64,000 nt of DNA, taken from contig OY282560.1 of the NCBI GenBank assembly GCA_958295665.1, positions 103,951,930-104,015,929 on the forward strand, given 5' to 3'. This DNA comes from Tipula vernalis (lineage: Eukaryota > Arthropoda > Insecta > Diptera > Tipulidae). A program made the position numbers and the translations under genes. The notes below the pieces were generated by a model that did no database searches, was not told the DNA's origin, and was given only the letters and a program-made list of their open reading frames with translations. Positions 14,372 through 28,753 of the stretch are shown here, piece by piece (position 1 is the stretch's first letter; each line of letters opens with the position of its first letter).

Positions 14372-17300
14372 GGTGATTTTCATCAAATCGAATTTTCTAT
14401 GAAATGTACGGAAATAACTATGGAATCTAAATACGCGTTGGCACAGCAGTTATAGGTCTCGAGACCTGTCATTAAAGGTATCAAGAACAGAAATCGGAGC
14501 ACAATTGCAGATTTTGGATTTTTACTGCTCTGAATCGGCTGATGTATAGTAAGGTGATTTTCAATGGAATCAAGGAACGTAAATACTCATTGGCCTCATA
14601 ATTTACAGATCCTGAGGCCTAACATTAGAGGTATTAAGAACAGCAATCGGAGCACAATTGCAGATTTTGGATTTTTATAGCTCTAAATCGCCTGATCTAT
14701 AGTAAGGTGATTTTCATCAAATCGAATTTTCTATGAAATGTACGGAAATAATTATGGTACCTAAATACGCGTTGGCACAGCAGTTATAGGTCTCGAGAAC
14801 TGTCATTAAAGGTATCAAGAACAGAAATCGGAGCACAATTGCAGATTTTGGATTTTTACTGCTCTGAATCGGCTGATGTATAGTAAGGTGATTTTCAATG
14901 GAATCAAGGAACGTAAATACTCATTGGCCTCATAATTTACAGATCCTGAGGCCTAACATTAGAGGTATTAAGAACAGCAATCGGAGCACAATTGCAGATT
15001 TTGGATTTTTATAGCTCTAAATCGCCTGATCTATAGTAAGGTGATTTTCATCAAATCGAATTTTCTATGAAATGTACGGAAATAATTATGGAACCTAAAT
15101 ACGCGTTGGCACAGCAGTTATAGGTCTCGAGAACTGTCATTAAAGGTATCAAGAACAGAAATCGGAGCACAATTGCAGATTTTGGATTTTTACTGCTCTG
15201 AATCGGCTGATGTATAGTAAGGTGATTTTCACTGGAATCAAGGAACGTAAATACTCATTGGCCTCATTATTTACAGATCCTGAGGCCTAACATTAGAGGT
15301 ATTAAGAACAGCAATCGGAGCACAATTGCAGATTTTGGATTTTTATAGCTCTAAATCGCCTGATCTATAGTAAGGTGATTTTCATCAAATCGAATTTTCT
15401 ATGAACTGTACGGAAATAATTATGGTACCTAAATACGCGTTGGCACAGCAGTTATAGGTCTCGAGAACTGTCATTAAAGGTATCAAGAACAGAAATCGGA
15501 GCACAATTGCAGATTTTGGATTTTTACTGCTCTGAATCGGCTGATGTATAGTAAGGTGATTTTCAATGGAATCAAGGAACGTAAATACTCATTGGCCTCA
15601 TAATTTACAGATCCTGAGGCCTAACATTAGAGGTATTAAGAACAGCAATCGGAGCACAATTGCAGATTTTGGATTTTTATAGCTCTAAATCGCCTGATCT
15701 ATAGTAAGGTGATTTTCATCAAATCGAATTTTCTATGAAATGTACGGAAATAATTATGGAACCTAAATACGCGTTGGCACAGCAGTTATAGGTCTCGAGA
15801 ACTGTCATTAAAGGTATCAAGAACAGAAATCGGAGCACAATTGCAGATTTTGGATTTTTACTGCTCTGAATCGGCTGATGTATAGTAAGGTGATTTTCAA
15901 TGGAATCAAGGAACGTAAATACTCATTGGCCTCATAATTTACAGATCCTGAGGCCTAACATTAGAGGTATTAAGAACAGCAATCGGAGCACAATTGCAGA
16001 TTTTGGATTTTTATAGCTCTAAATCGCCTGATCTATAGTAAGGTGATTTTCATCAAATCGAATTTTCTATGAAATGTACGGAAATAACTATGGAATCTAA
16101 ATACGCGTTGGCACAGCAGTTATAGGTCTCGAGACCTGTCATTAAAGGTATCAAGAACAGAAATCGGAGCACAATTGCAGATTTTGGATTTTTACTGCTC
16201 TGAATCGGCTGATGTATAGTAAGGTGATTTTCAATGGAATCAAGGAACGTAAATACTCATTGGCCTCATAATTTACAGATCCTGAGGCCTAACATTAGAG
16301 GTATTAAGAACAGCAATCGGAGCACAATTGCAGATTTTGGATTTTTATAGCTCTAAATCGCCTGATCTATAGTAAGGTGATTTTCATCAAATCGAATTTT
16401 CTATGAAATGTACGGAAATAATTATGGTACCTAAATACGCGTTGGCACAGCAGTTATAGGTCTCGAGAACTGTCATTAAAGGTATCAAGAACAGAAATCG
16501 GAGCACAATTGCAGATTTTGGATTTTTACTGCTCTGAATCGGCTGATGTATAGTAAGGTGATTTTCAATGGAATCAAGGAACGTAAATACTCATTGGCCT
16601 CATAATTTACAGATCCTGAGGCCTAACATTAGAGGTATTAAGAACAGCAATCGGAGCACAATTGCAGATTTTGGATTTTTATAGCTCTAAATCGCCTGAT
16701 CTATAGTAAGGTGATTTTCATCAAATCGAATTTTCTATGAAATGTACGGAAATAATTATGGAACCTAAATACGCGTTGGCACAGCAGTTATAGGTCTCGA
16801 GAACTGTCATTAAAGGTATCAAGAACAGAAATCGGAGCACAATTGCAGATTTTGGATTTTTACTGCTCTGAATCGGCTGATGTATAGTAAGGTGATTTTC
16901 ACTGGAATCAAGGAACGTAAATACTCATTGGCCTCATTATTTACAGATCCTGAGGCCTAACATTAGAGGTATTAAGAACAGCAATCGGAGCACAATTGCA
17001 GATTTTGGATTTTTATAGCTCTAAATCGCCTGATCTATAGTAAGGTGATTTTCATCAAATCGAATTTTCTATGAACTGTACGGAAATAATTATGGTACCT
17101 AAATACGCGTTGGCACAGCAGTTATAGGTCTCGAGAACTGTCATTAAAGGTATCAAGAACAGAAATCGGAGCACAATTGCAGATTTTGGATTTTTACTGC
17201 TCTGAATCGGCTGATGTATAGTAAGGTGATTTTCAATGGAATCAAGGAACGTAAATACTCATTGGCCTCATAATTTACAGATCCTGAGGCCTAACATTAG

Positions 17301-17711
17301 AGGTATTAAGAACAGCAATCGGAGCACAATTGCAGATTTTGGATTTTTATAGCTCTAAATCGCCTGATCTATAGTAAGGTGATTTTCATCAAATCGAATT
17401 TTCTATGAAATGTACGGAAATAATTATGGAACCTAAATACGCGTTGGCACAGCAGTTATAGGTCTCGAGAACTGTCATTAAAGGTATCAAGAACAGAAAT
17501 CGGAGCACAATTGCAGATTTTGGATTTTTACTGCTCTGAATCGGCTGATGTATAGTAAGGTGATTTTCACTGGAATCAAGGAACGTAAATACTCATTGGC
17601 CTCATAATTTACAGATCCTGAGGCCTAACATTAGAGGTATTAAGAACAGCAATCGGAGCACAATTGCAGATTTTGGATTTTTATAGCTCTAAATCGCCTG
17701 ATCTATATAGT
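14372..17711 (+). repeat. Higher-order tandem duplication, 1670-bp unit, two copies
   Basis: Blocks 14372-16041 and 16042-17711 share GGTACC without the usual adjacent AACTG change (near 14756 and 16426) and the rare CCTCATTATT variant (near 15265 and 16935), all offset by 1670 bp, or five 334-bp dimers. The last dimer differs slightly: CACTGG and a +2 junction in the second block. Confidence 0.8.
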
Positions 17712-20700
17712 AAGGTGATTTTCATCAAATCGAATTTTCTATGAAATGTACGGAAATAACTATGGAATCTAAATACGCGTTGGCACAGCAGTTATAGGTC
17801 TCGAGAACTGTCATTAAAGGTATCAAGAACAGAAATCGGAGCACAATTGCAGATTTTGGATTTTTACTGCTCTGAATCGGCTGATGTATAGTAAGGTGAT
17901 TTTCAATGGAATCAAGGAACGTAAATACTCATTGGCCTCATAATTTACAGATCCTGAGGCCTAACATTAGAGGTATTAAGAACAGCAATCGGAGCACAAT
18001 TGCAGATTTTGGATTTTTATAGCTCTAAATCGCCTGATCTATAGTAAGGTGATTTTCATCAAATCGAATTTTCTATGAAATGTACGGAAATAATTATGGA
18101 ACCTAAATACGCGTTGGCACAGCAGTTATAGGTCTCGAGAACTGTCATTAAAGGTATCAAGAACAGAAATCGGAGCACAATTGCAGATTTTGGATTTTTA
18201 CTGCTCTGAATCGGCTGATGTATAGTAAGGTGATTTTCAATGGAATCAAGGAACGTAAATACTCATTGGCCTCATAATTTACAGATCCTGAGGCCTAACA
18301 TTAGAGGTATTAAGAACAGCAATCGGAGCACAATTGCAGATTTTGGATTTTTATAATTTTAAATCGCCTGATCTATATAGTAAGGTGATTTTCATCAAAT
18401 CGAATTTTCTATGAAATGTACGGAAATAACTATGGAATCTAAATACGCGTTGGCACAGCAGTTATAGGTCTCGAGACCTGTCATTAAAGGTATCAAGAAC
18501 AGAAATCGGAGCACAATTGCAGATTTTGGATTTTTACTGCTCTGAATCGGCTGATGTATAGTAAGGTGATTTTCAATGGAATCAAGGAACGTAAATACTC
18601 ATTGGCCTCATAATTTACAGATCCTGAGGCCTAACATTAGAGGTATTAAGAACAGCAATCGGAGCACAATTGCAGATTTTGGATTTTTATAGCTCTAAAT
18701 CGCCTGATCTATAGTAAGGTGATTTTCATCAAATCGAATTTTCTATGAACTGTACGGAAATAATTATGGTACCTAAATACGCGTTGGCACAGCAGTTATA
18801 GGTCTCGAGAACTGTCATTAAAGGTATCAAGAACAGAAATCGGAGCACAATTGCAGATTTTGGATTTTTACTGCTCTGAATCGGCTGATGTATAGTAAGG
18901 TGATTTTCAATGGAATCAAGGAACGTAAATACTCATTGGCCTCATAATTTACAGATCCTGAGGCCTAACATTAGAGGTATTAAGAACAGCAATCGGAGCA
19001 CAATTGCAGATTTTGGATTTTTATAATTTTAAATCGCCTGATCTATATAGTAAGGTGATTTTCATCAAATCGAATTTTCTATGAAATGTACGGAAATAAC
19101 TATGGAATCTAAATACGCGTTGGCACAGCAGTTATAGGTCTCGAGACCTGTCATTAAAGGTATCAAGAACAGAAATCGGAGCACAATTGCAGATTTTGGA
19201 TTTTTACTGCTCTGAATCGGCTGATGTATAGTAAGGTGATTTTCAATGGAATCAAGGAACGTAAATACTCATTGGCCTCATAATTTACAGATCCTGAGGC
19301 CTAACATTAGAGGTATTAAGAACAGCAATCGGAGCACAATTGCAGATTTTGGATTTTTATAGCTCTAAATCGCCTGATCTATAGTAAGGTGATTTTCATC
19401 AAATCGAATTTTCTATGAAATGTACGGAAATAATTATGGAACCTAAATACGCGTTGGCACAGCAGTTATAGGTCTCGAGAACTGTCATTAAAGGTATCAA
19501 GAACAGAAATCGGAGCACAATTGCAGATTTTGGATTTTTACTGCTCTGAATCGGCTGATGTATAGTAAGGTGATTTTCAATGGAATCAAGGAACGTAAAT
19601 ACTCATTGGCCTCATAATTTACAGATCCTGAGGCCTAACATTAGAGGTATTAAGAACAGCAATCGGAGCACAATTGCAGATTTTGGATTTTTATAGCTCT
19701 AAATCGCCTGATCTATAGTAAGGTGATTTTCATCAAATCGAATTTTCTATGAAATGTACGGAAATAACTATGGAATCTAAATACGCGTTGGCACAGCAGT
19801 TATAGGTCTCGAGACCTGTCATTAAAGGTATCAAGAACAGAAATCGGAGCACAATTGCAGATTTTGGATTTTTACTGCTCTGAATCGGCTGATGTATAGT
19901 AAGGTGATTTTCAATGGAATCAAGGAACGTAAATACTCATTGGCCTCATAATTTACAGATCCTGAGGCCTAACATTAGAGGTATTAAGAACAGCAATCGG
20001 AGCACAATTGCAGATTTTGGATTTTTATAGCTCTAAATCGCCTGATCTATAGTAAGGTGATTTTCATCAAATCGAATTTTCTATGAAATGTACGGAAATA
20101 ACTATGGAATCTAAATACGCGTTGGCACAGCAGTTATAGGTCTCGAGACCTGTCATTAAAGGTATCAAGAACAGAAATCGGAGCACAATTGCAGATTTGC
20201 GATTTTTACTGCTCTGAATCGGCTGATGTATAGTAAGGTGATTTTCAATGGAATCAAGGAACGTAAATACTCATTGGCCTCATAATTTACAGATCCTGAG
20301 GCCTAACATTAGAGGTATTAAGAACAGCAATCGGAGCACAATTGCAGATTTTGGATTTTTATAGCTCTAAATCGCCTGATCTATAGTAAGGTGATTTTCA
20401 TCAAATCGAATTTTCTATGAAATGTACGGAAATAATTATGGAACCTAAATACGCGTTGGCACAGCAGTTATAGGTCTCGAGAACTGTCATTAAAGGTATC
20501 AAGAACAGAAATCGGAGCACAATTGCAGATTTTGGATTTTTACTGCTCTGAATCGGCTGATGTATAGTAAGGTGATTTTCACTGGAATCAAGGAACGTAA
20601 ATACTCATTGGCCTCATAATTTACAGATCCTGAGGCCTAACATTAGAGGTATTAAGAACAGCAATCGGAGCACAATTGCAGATTTTGGATTTTTATAGCT

Positions 20701-23700
20701 CTAAATCGCCTGATCTATAGTAAGGTGATTTTCATCAAATCGAATTTTCTATGAACTGTACGGAAATAATTATGGTACCTAAATACGCGTTGGCACAGCA
20801 GTTATAGGTCTCGAGAACTGTCATTAAAGGTATCAAGAACAGAAATCGGAGCACAATTGCAGATTTTGGATTTTTACTGCTCTGAATCGGCTGATGTATA
20901 GTAAGGTGATTTTCAATGGAATCAAGGAACGTAAATACTCATTGGCCTCATAATTTACAGATCCTGAGGCCTAACATTAGAGGTATTAAGAACAGCAATC
21001 GGAGCACAATTGCAGATTTTGGATTTTTATAATTTTAAATCGCCTGATCTATATAGTAAGGTGATTTTCATCAAATCGAATTTTCTATGAAATGTACGGA
21101 AATAATTATGGAACCTAAATACGCGTTGGCACAGCAGTTATAGGTCTCGAGACCTGTCATTAAAGGTATCAAGAACAGAAATCGGAGCACAATTGCAGAT
21201 TTTGGATTTTTACTGCTCTGAATCGGCTGATGTATAGTAAGGTGATTTTCAATGGAATCAAGGAACGTAAATACTCATTGGCCTCATAATTTACAGATCC
21301 TGAGGCCTAACATTAGAGGTATTAAGAACAGCAATCGGAGCACAATTGCAGATTTTGGATTTTTATAGCTCTAAATCGCCTGATCTATAGTAAGGTGATT
21401 TTCATCAAATCGAATTTTCTATGAAATGTACGGAAATAATTATGGAACCTAAATACGCGTTGGCACAGCAGTTATAGGTCTCGAGAACTGTCATTAAAGG
21501 TATCAAGAACAGAAATCGGAGCACAATTGCAGATTTTGGATTTTTACTGCTCTGAATCGGCTGATGTATAGTAAGGTGATTTTCACTGGAATCAAGGAAC
21601 GTAAATACTCATTGGCCTCATAATTTACAGATCCTGAGGCCTAACATTAGAGGTATTAAGAACAGCAATCGGAGCACAATTGCAGATTTTGGATTTTTAT
21701 AGCTCTAAATCGCCTGATCTATAGTAAGGTGATTTTCATCAAATCGAATTTTCTATGAAATGTACGGAAATAATTATGGAACCTAAATACGCGTTGGCAC
21801 AGCAGTTATAGGTCTCGAGAACTGTCATTAAAGGTATCAAGAACAGAAATCGGAGCACAATTGCAGATTTTGGATTTTTACTGCTCTGAATCGGCTGATG
21901 TATAGTAAGGTGATTTTCAATGGAATCAAGGAACGTAAATACTCATTGGCCTCATAATTTACAGATCCTGAGACCTAACATTAGAGGTATTAAGAACAGC
22001 AATCGGAGCACAATTGCAGATTTTGGATTTTTATAGCTCTAAATCGCCTGATCTATAGTAAGGTGATTTTCATCAAATCGAATTTTCTATGAAATGTACG
22101 GAAATAACTATGGAATCTAAATACGCGTTGGCACAGCAGTTATAGGTCTCGAGACCTGTCATTAAAGGTATCAAGAACAGAAATCGGAGCACAATTGCAG
22201 ATTTGAGATTTTTACTGCTCTGAATCGGCTGATGTATAGTAAGGTGATTTTCAATGGAATCAAGGAACGTAAATACTCATTGGCCTCATAATTTACAGAT
22301 CCTGAGGCCTAACATTAGAGGTATTAAGAACAGCAATCGGAGCACAATTGCAGATTTTGGATTTTTATAGCTCTAAATCGCCTGATCTATAGTAAGGTGA
22401 TTTTCATCAAATCGAATTTTCTATGAAATGTACGGAAATAATTATGGAACCTAAATACGCGTTGGCACAGCAGTTATAGGTCTCGAGAACTGTCATTAAA
22501 GGTATCAAGAACAGAAATCGGAGCACAATTGCAGATTTTGGATTTTTACTGCTCTGAATCGGCTGATGTATAGTAAGGTGATTTTCAATGGAATCAAGGA
22601 ACGTAAATACTCATTGGCCTCATAATTTACAGATCCTGAGGCCTAACATTAGAGGTATTAAGAACAGCAATCGGAGCACAATTGCAGATTTTGGATTTTT
22701 ATAGCTCTAAATCGCCTGATCTATAGTAAGGTGATTTTCATCAAATCGAATTTTCTATGAAATGTACGCAAATAACTATGGAATCTAAATACGCGTTGGC
22801 ACAGCAGTTATAGGTCTCGAGACCTGTCATTAAAGGTATCAAGAACAGAAATCGGAGCACAATTGCAGATTTTGGATTTTTACTGCTCTGAATCGGCTGA
22901 TGTATAGTAAGGTGATTTTCAATGGAATCAAGGAACGTAAATACTCATTGGCCTCATAATTTACAGATCCTGAGGCCTAACATTAGAGGTATTAAGAACA
23001 GCAATCGGAGCACAATTGCAGATTTTGGATTTTTATAGCTCTAAATCGCCTGATCTATAGTAAGGTGATTTTCATCAAATCGAATTTTCTATGAAATGTA
23101 CGGAAATAACTATGGAACCTAAATACGCGTTGGCACAGCAGTTATAGGTCTCGAGAACTGTCATTAAAGGTATCAAGAACAGAAATCGGAGCACAATTGC
23201 AGATTTTGGATTTTTACGGCTCTGAATCGGCTGATGTATAGTAAGGTGATTTTCAATGGAATCAAGGAACGTAAATACTCATTGGCCTCATAATTTACAG
23301 ATCCTGAGGCCTAACATTAGAGGTATTAAGAACAGCAATCGGAGCACAATTGCAGATTTTGGATTTTTATAGCTCTAAATCGCCTGATCTATAGTAAGGT
23401 GATTTTCATCAAATCGAATTTTCTATGAAATGTACGGAAATAATTATGGAACCTAAATACGCGTTGGCACAGCAGTTATAGGTCTCGAGAACTGTCATTA
23501 AAGGTATCAAGAACAGAAATCGGAGCACAATTGCAGATTTTGGATTTTTACTGCTCTGAATCGGCTGATGTATAGTAAGGTGATTTTCAATGGAATCAAG
23601 GAACGTAAATACTCATTGGCCTCATAATTTACAGATCCTGAGGCCTAACATTAGAGGTATTAAGAACAGCAATCGGAGCACAATTGCAGATTTTGGATTT

Positions 23701-26700
23701 TTATAGCTCTAAATCGCCTGATCTATAGTAAGGTGATTTTCATCAAATCGAATTTTCTATGAAATGTACGGAAATAACTATGGAATCTAAATACGCGTTG
23801 GCACAGCAGTTATAGGTCTCGAGACCTGTCATTAAAGGTATCAAGAACAGAAATCGGAGCACAATTGCAGATTTTGGATTTTTACTGCTCTGAATCGGCT
23901 GATGTATAGTAAGGTGATTTTCAATGGAATCAAGGAACGTAAATACTCATTGGCCTCATAATTTACAGATCCTGAGGCCTAACATTAGAGGTATTAAGAA
24001 CAGCAATCGGAGCACAATTGCAGATTTTGGATTTTTATAGCTCTAAATCGCCTGATCTATAGTAAGGTGATTTTCATCAAATCGAATTTTCTATGAAATG
24101 TACGGAAATAACTATGGAATCTAAATACGCGTTGGCACAGCAGTTATAGGTCTCGAGACCTGTCATTAAAGGTATCAAGAACAGAAATCGGAGCACAATT
24201 GCAGATTTTGGATTTTTACTGCTCTGAATCGGCTGATGTATAGTAAGGTGATTTTCAATGGAATCAAGGAACGTAAATACTCATTGGCCTCATAATTTAC
24301 AGATCCTGAGGCCTAACATTAGAGGTATTAAGAACAGCAATCGGAGCACAATTGCAGATTTTGGATTTTTATAGCTCTAAATCGCCTGATCTATAGTAAG
24401 GTGATTTTCATCAAATCGAATTTTCTATGAAATGTACGGAAATAACTATGGAATCTAAATACGCGTTGGCACAGCAGTTATAGGTCTCGAGACCTGTCAT
24501 TAAAGGTATCAAGAACAGAAATCGGAGCACAATTGCAGATTTGCGATTTTTACTGCTCTGAATCGGCTGATGTATAGTAAGGTGATTTTCAATGGAATCA
24601 AGGAACGTAAATACTCATTGGCCTCATAATTTACAGATCCTGAGGCCTAACATTAGAGGTATTAAGAACAGCAATCGGAGCACAATTGCAGATTTTGGAT
24701 TTTTATAGCTCTAAATCGCCTGATCTATAGTAAGGTGATTTTCATCAAATCGAATTTTCTATGAAATGTACGGAAATAATTATGGAACCTAAATACGCGT
24801 TGGCACAGCAGTTATAGGTCTCGAGAACTGTCATTAAAGGTATCAAGAACAGAAATCGGAGCACAATTGCAGATTTTGGATTTTTACTGCTCTGAATCGG
24901 CTGATGTATAGTAAGGTGATTTTCACTGGAATCAAGGAACGTAAATACTCATTGGCCTCATAATTTACAGATCCTGAGGCCTAACATTAGAGGTATTAAG
25001 AACAGCAATCGGAGCACAATTGCAGATTTTGGATTTTTATAGCTCTAAATCGCCTGATCTATAGTAAGGTGATTTTCATCAAATCGAATTTTCTATGAAC
25101 TGTACGGAAATAATTATGGTACCTAAATACGCGTTGGCACAGCAGTTATAGGTCTCGAGAACTGTCATTAAAGGTATCAAGAACAGAAATCGGAGCACAA
25201 TTGCAGATTTTGGATTTTTACTGCTCTGAATCGGCTGATGTATAGTAAGGTGATTTTCAATGGAATCAAGGAACGTAAATACTCATTGGCCTCATAATTT
25301 ACAGATCCTGAGGCCTAACATTAGAGGTATTAAGAACAGCAATCGGAGCACAATTGCAGATTTTGGATTTTTATAATTTTAAATCGCCTGATCTATATAG
25401 TAAGGTGATTTTCATCAAATCGAATTTTCTATGAAATGTACGGAAATAATTATGGAACCTAAATACGCGTTGGCACAGCAGTTATAGGTCTCGAGACCTG
25501 TCATTAAAGGTATCAAGAACAGAAATCGGAGCACAATTGCAGATTTTGGATTTTTACTGCTCTGAATCGGCTGATGTATAGTAAGGTGATTTTCAATGGA
25601 ATCAAGGAACGTAAATACTCATTGGCCTCATAATTTACAGATCCTGAGGCCTAACATTAGAGGTATTAAGAACAGCAATCGGAGCACAATTGCAGATTTT
25701 GGATTTTTATAGCTCTAAATCGCCTGATCTATAGTAAGGTGATTTTCATCAAATCGAATTTTCTATGAAATGTACGGAAATAACTATGGAATCTAAATAC
25801 GCGTTGGCACAGCAGTTATAGGTCTCGAGACCTGTCATTAAAGGTATCAAGAACAGAAATCGGAGCACAATTGCAGATTTTGGATTTTTACTGCTCTGAA
25901 TCGGCTGATGTATAGTAAGGTGATTTTCAATGGAATCAAGGAACGTAAATACTCATTGGCATCATAATTTACAGATCCTGAGGCCTAACATTAGAGGTAT
26001 TAAGAACAGCAATCGGAGCACAATTGCAGATTTTGGATTTTTATAGCTCTAAATCGCCTGATCTATAGTAAGGTGATTTTCATCAAATCGAATTTTCTAT
26101 GAAATGTACGGAAATAATTATGGAATCTAAATACGCGTTGGCACAGCAATTATAGGTCTCGAGACCTGTCATTAAAGGTATCAAGAACAGAAATCGGAGC
26201 ATAATTGCAGATTTTGGATTTTTACTGCTCTGAATCGGCTGATGTATAGTAAGGTGACTTTCAATGGAATCAAGGAACGTAAATACTCATTGGCCTCATA
26301 ATTTACAGATCCTGAGGCCTAACATTAGAGGTATTAAGAACAGCAATCGGAGCACAATTGCAGATTTTGGATTTTTATAGCTCTAAATCGCCTGATCTAT
26401 ATAGTAAGGTGATTTTCATCAAATCGAATTTTCTATGAAATGTACGGAAATAATTATGGAACCTAAATACGCGTTGGCACAGCAGTTATAGGTCTCGAGA
26501 ACTGTCATTAAAGGTATCAAGAACAGAAATCGGAGCACAATTGCAGATTTTGGATTTTTACTGCTCTGAATCGGCTGATGTATAGTAAGGTGATTTTCAA
26601 TGGAATCAAGGAACGTAAATACTCATTGGCCTCATAATTTACAGATCCTGAGGCCTAACATTAGAGGTATTAAGAACAGCAATCGGAGCACAATTGCAGA

Positions 26701-28739
26701 TTTTGGATTTTTATAATTTTAAATCGCCTGATCTATATAGTAAGGTGATTTTCATCAAATCGAATTTTCTATGAAATGTACGGAAATAATTATGGTACCT
26801 AAATACGCGTTGGCACAGCAGTTATAGGTCTCGAGACCTGTCATTAAAGGTATCAAGAACAGAAATCGGAGCACAATTGCAGATTTTGGATTTTTACTGC
26901 TCTGAATCGGCTGATGTATAGTAAGGTGATTTTCAATGGAATCAAGGAACGTAAATACTCATTGGCCTCATAATTTACAGATCCTGAGGCCTAACATTAG
27001 AGGTATTAAGAACAGCAATCGGAGCACAATTGCAGATTTTGGATTTTTATAGCTCTAAATCGCCTGATCTATAGTAAGGTGATTTTCATCAAATCGAATT
27101 TTCTATGAAATGTACGGAAATAATTATGGAACCTAAATACGCGTTGGCACAGCAGTTATAGGTCTCGAGAACTGTCATTAAAGGTATCAAGAACAGAAAT
27201 CGGAGCACAATTGCAGATTTTGGATTTTTACTGCTCTGAATCGGCTGATGTATAGTAAGGTGATTTTCACTGGAATCAAGGAACGTAAATACTCATTGGC
27301 CTCATAATTTACAGATCCTGAGGCCTAACATTAGAGGTATTAAGAACAGCAATCGGAGCACAATTGCAGATTTTGGATTTTTATAGCTCTAAATCGCCTG
27401 ATCTATAGTAAGGTGATTTTCATCAAATCGAATTTTCTATGAAATGTACGGAAATAATTATGGAACCTAAATACGCGTTGGCACAGCAGTTATAGGTCTC
27501 GAGAACTGTCATTAAAGGTATCAAGAACAGAAATCGGAGCACAATTGCAGATTTTGGATTTTTACTGCTCTGAATCGGCTGATGTATAGTAAGGTGATTT
27601 TCAATGGAATCAAGGAACGTAAATACTCATTGGCCTCATAATTTACAGATCCTGAGGCCTAACATTAGAGGTATTAAGAACAGCAATCGGAGCACAATTG
27701 CAGATTTTGGATTTTTATAATTTTAAATCGCCTGATCTATAGTAAGGTGATTTTCATCAAATCGAATTTTCTATGAAATGTACGGAAATAATTATGGAAC
27801 CTAAATACGCGTTGGCACAGCAGTTATAGGTCTCGAGACCTGTCATTAAAGGTATCAAGAACAGAAATCGGAGCACAATTGCAGATTTTGGATTTTTACT
27901 GCTCTGAATCGGCTGATGTATAGTAAGGTGATTTTCAATGGAATCAAGGAACGTAAATACTCATTGGCCTCATAATTTACAGATCCTGAGGCCTAACATT
28001 AGAGGTATTAAGAACAGCAATCGGAGCACAATTGCAGATTTTGGATTTTTATAGCTCTAAATCGCCTGATCTATAGTAAGGTGATTTTCATCAAATCGAA
28101 TTTTCTATGAAATGTACGGAAATAATTATGGAACCTAAATACGCGTTGGCACAGCAGTTATAGGTCTCGAGAACTGTCATTAAAGGTATCAAGAACAGAA
28201 ATCGGAGCACAATTGCAGATTTTGGATTTTTACTGCTCTGAATCGGCTGATGTATAGTAAGGTGATTTTCACTGGAATCAAGGAATGTAAATACTCATTG
28301 GCCTCATAATTTACAGATCCTGAGGCCTAACATTAGAGGTATTAAGAACAGCAATCGGAGCACAATTGCAGATTTTGGATTTTTATAGCTCTAAATCGCC
28401 TGATCTATAGTAAGGTGATTTTCATCAAATCGAATTTTCTATGAAATGTACGGAAATAACTATGGAATCTAAATACGCGTTGGCACAGCAGTTATAGGTC
28501 TCGAGACCTGTCATTAAAGGTATCAAGAATAGAAATCGGAGCACAATTGCAGATTTTGGATTTTTACTGCTCTGAATCGGCTGATGTATAGTAAGGTGAT
28601 TTTCAATGGAATCAAGGAACGTAAATACTCATTGGCCTCATAATTTACAGATCCTGAGGCCTAACATTAGAGGTATTAAGAACAGCAATCGGAGCACAAT
28701 TGCAGATTTTGGATTTTTATAGCTCTAAATCGCCTGATC

Positions 28740-28741
28740 TA
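28740..28741. repeat. Target site duplication TA, left copy
   Basis: The satellite reads GATC-TA up to the element and TA-TAGTAAGG after it. Removing the element plus one TA restores the ordinary GATCTATAGTAAGG junction exactly. The alternative is a 336-bp-type target (GATCTATATAG) with no duplication. The related dimer boundary near 40210 has the 334-type junction, which favours a true TA duplication. Confidence 0.75.
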
Positions 28742-28753
28742 CACGGAAAAAAA
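28742..28753 (+). repeat. Transposon terminal inverted repeat, left
   Basis: CACGGAAAAAAA, a perfect inverted match to the last 12 bp of the element. Beyond this the ends diverge, but both contain ATCACAAAATG a little further in (28768-28778 here, and as CATTTTGTGAT near 37475 at the other end). Confidence 0.85.

Larger units (their letters stand above)
1..28741 (+). repeat. Satellite DNA array, left block (334-bp dimeric unit, about 86 copies)
   Basis: Head-to-tail copies start at positions 1, 335, 669, 1003, 1337 and so on, each beginning GGTGATTTTCATCAAATCGA. The period is 334 bp. Copies differ by only a few bases, mostly at fixed variable sites. A minority are 336 bp because the junction reads GATCTATATAG instead of GATCTATAG. 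All reading frames are closed by stops, so this is non-coding satellite. The nucleosome-scale subunits, high copy number and homogeneity suggest heterochromatin, possibly pericentromeric, but location cannot be shown from sequence. The block ends at the transposon target site; 28740-28741 is the left copy of the TA duplication. Confidence 0.97.

Noticed and set aside
1..28741. CRISPR-like array of regular repeats
   Set aside because: The whole unit repeats, with no unique spacers between short repeats, and the context is eukaryotic satellite.
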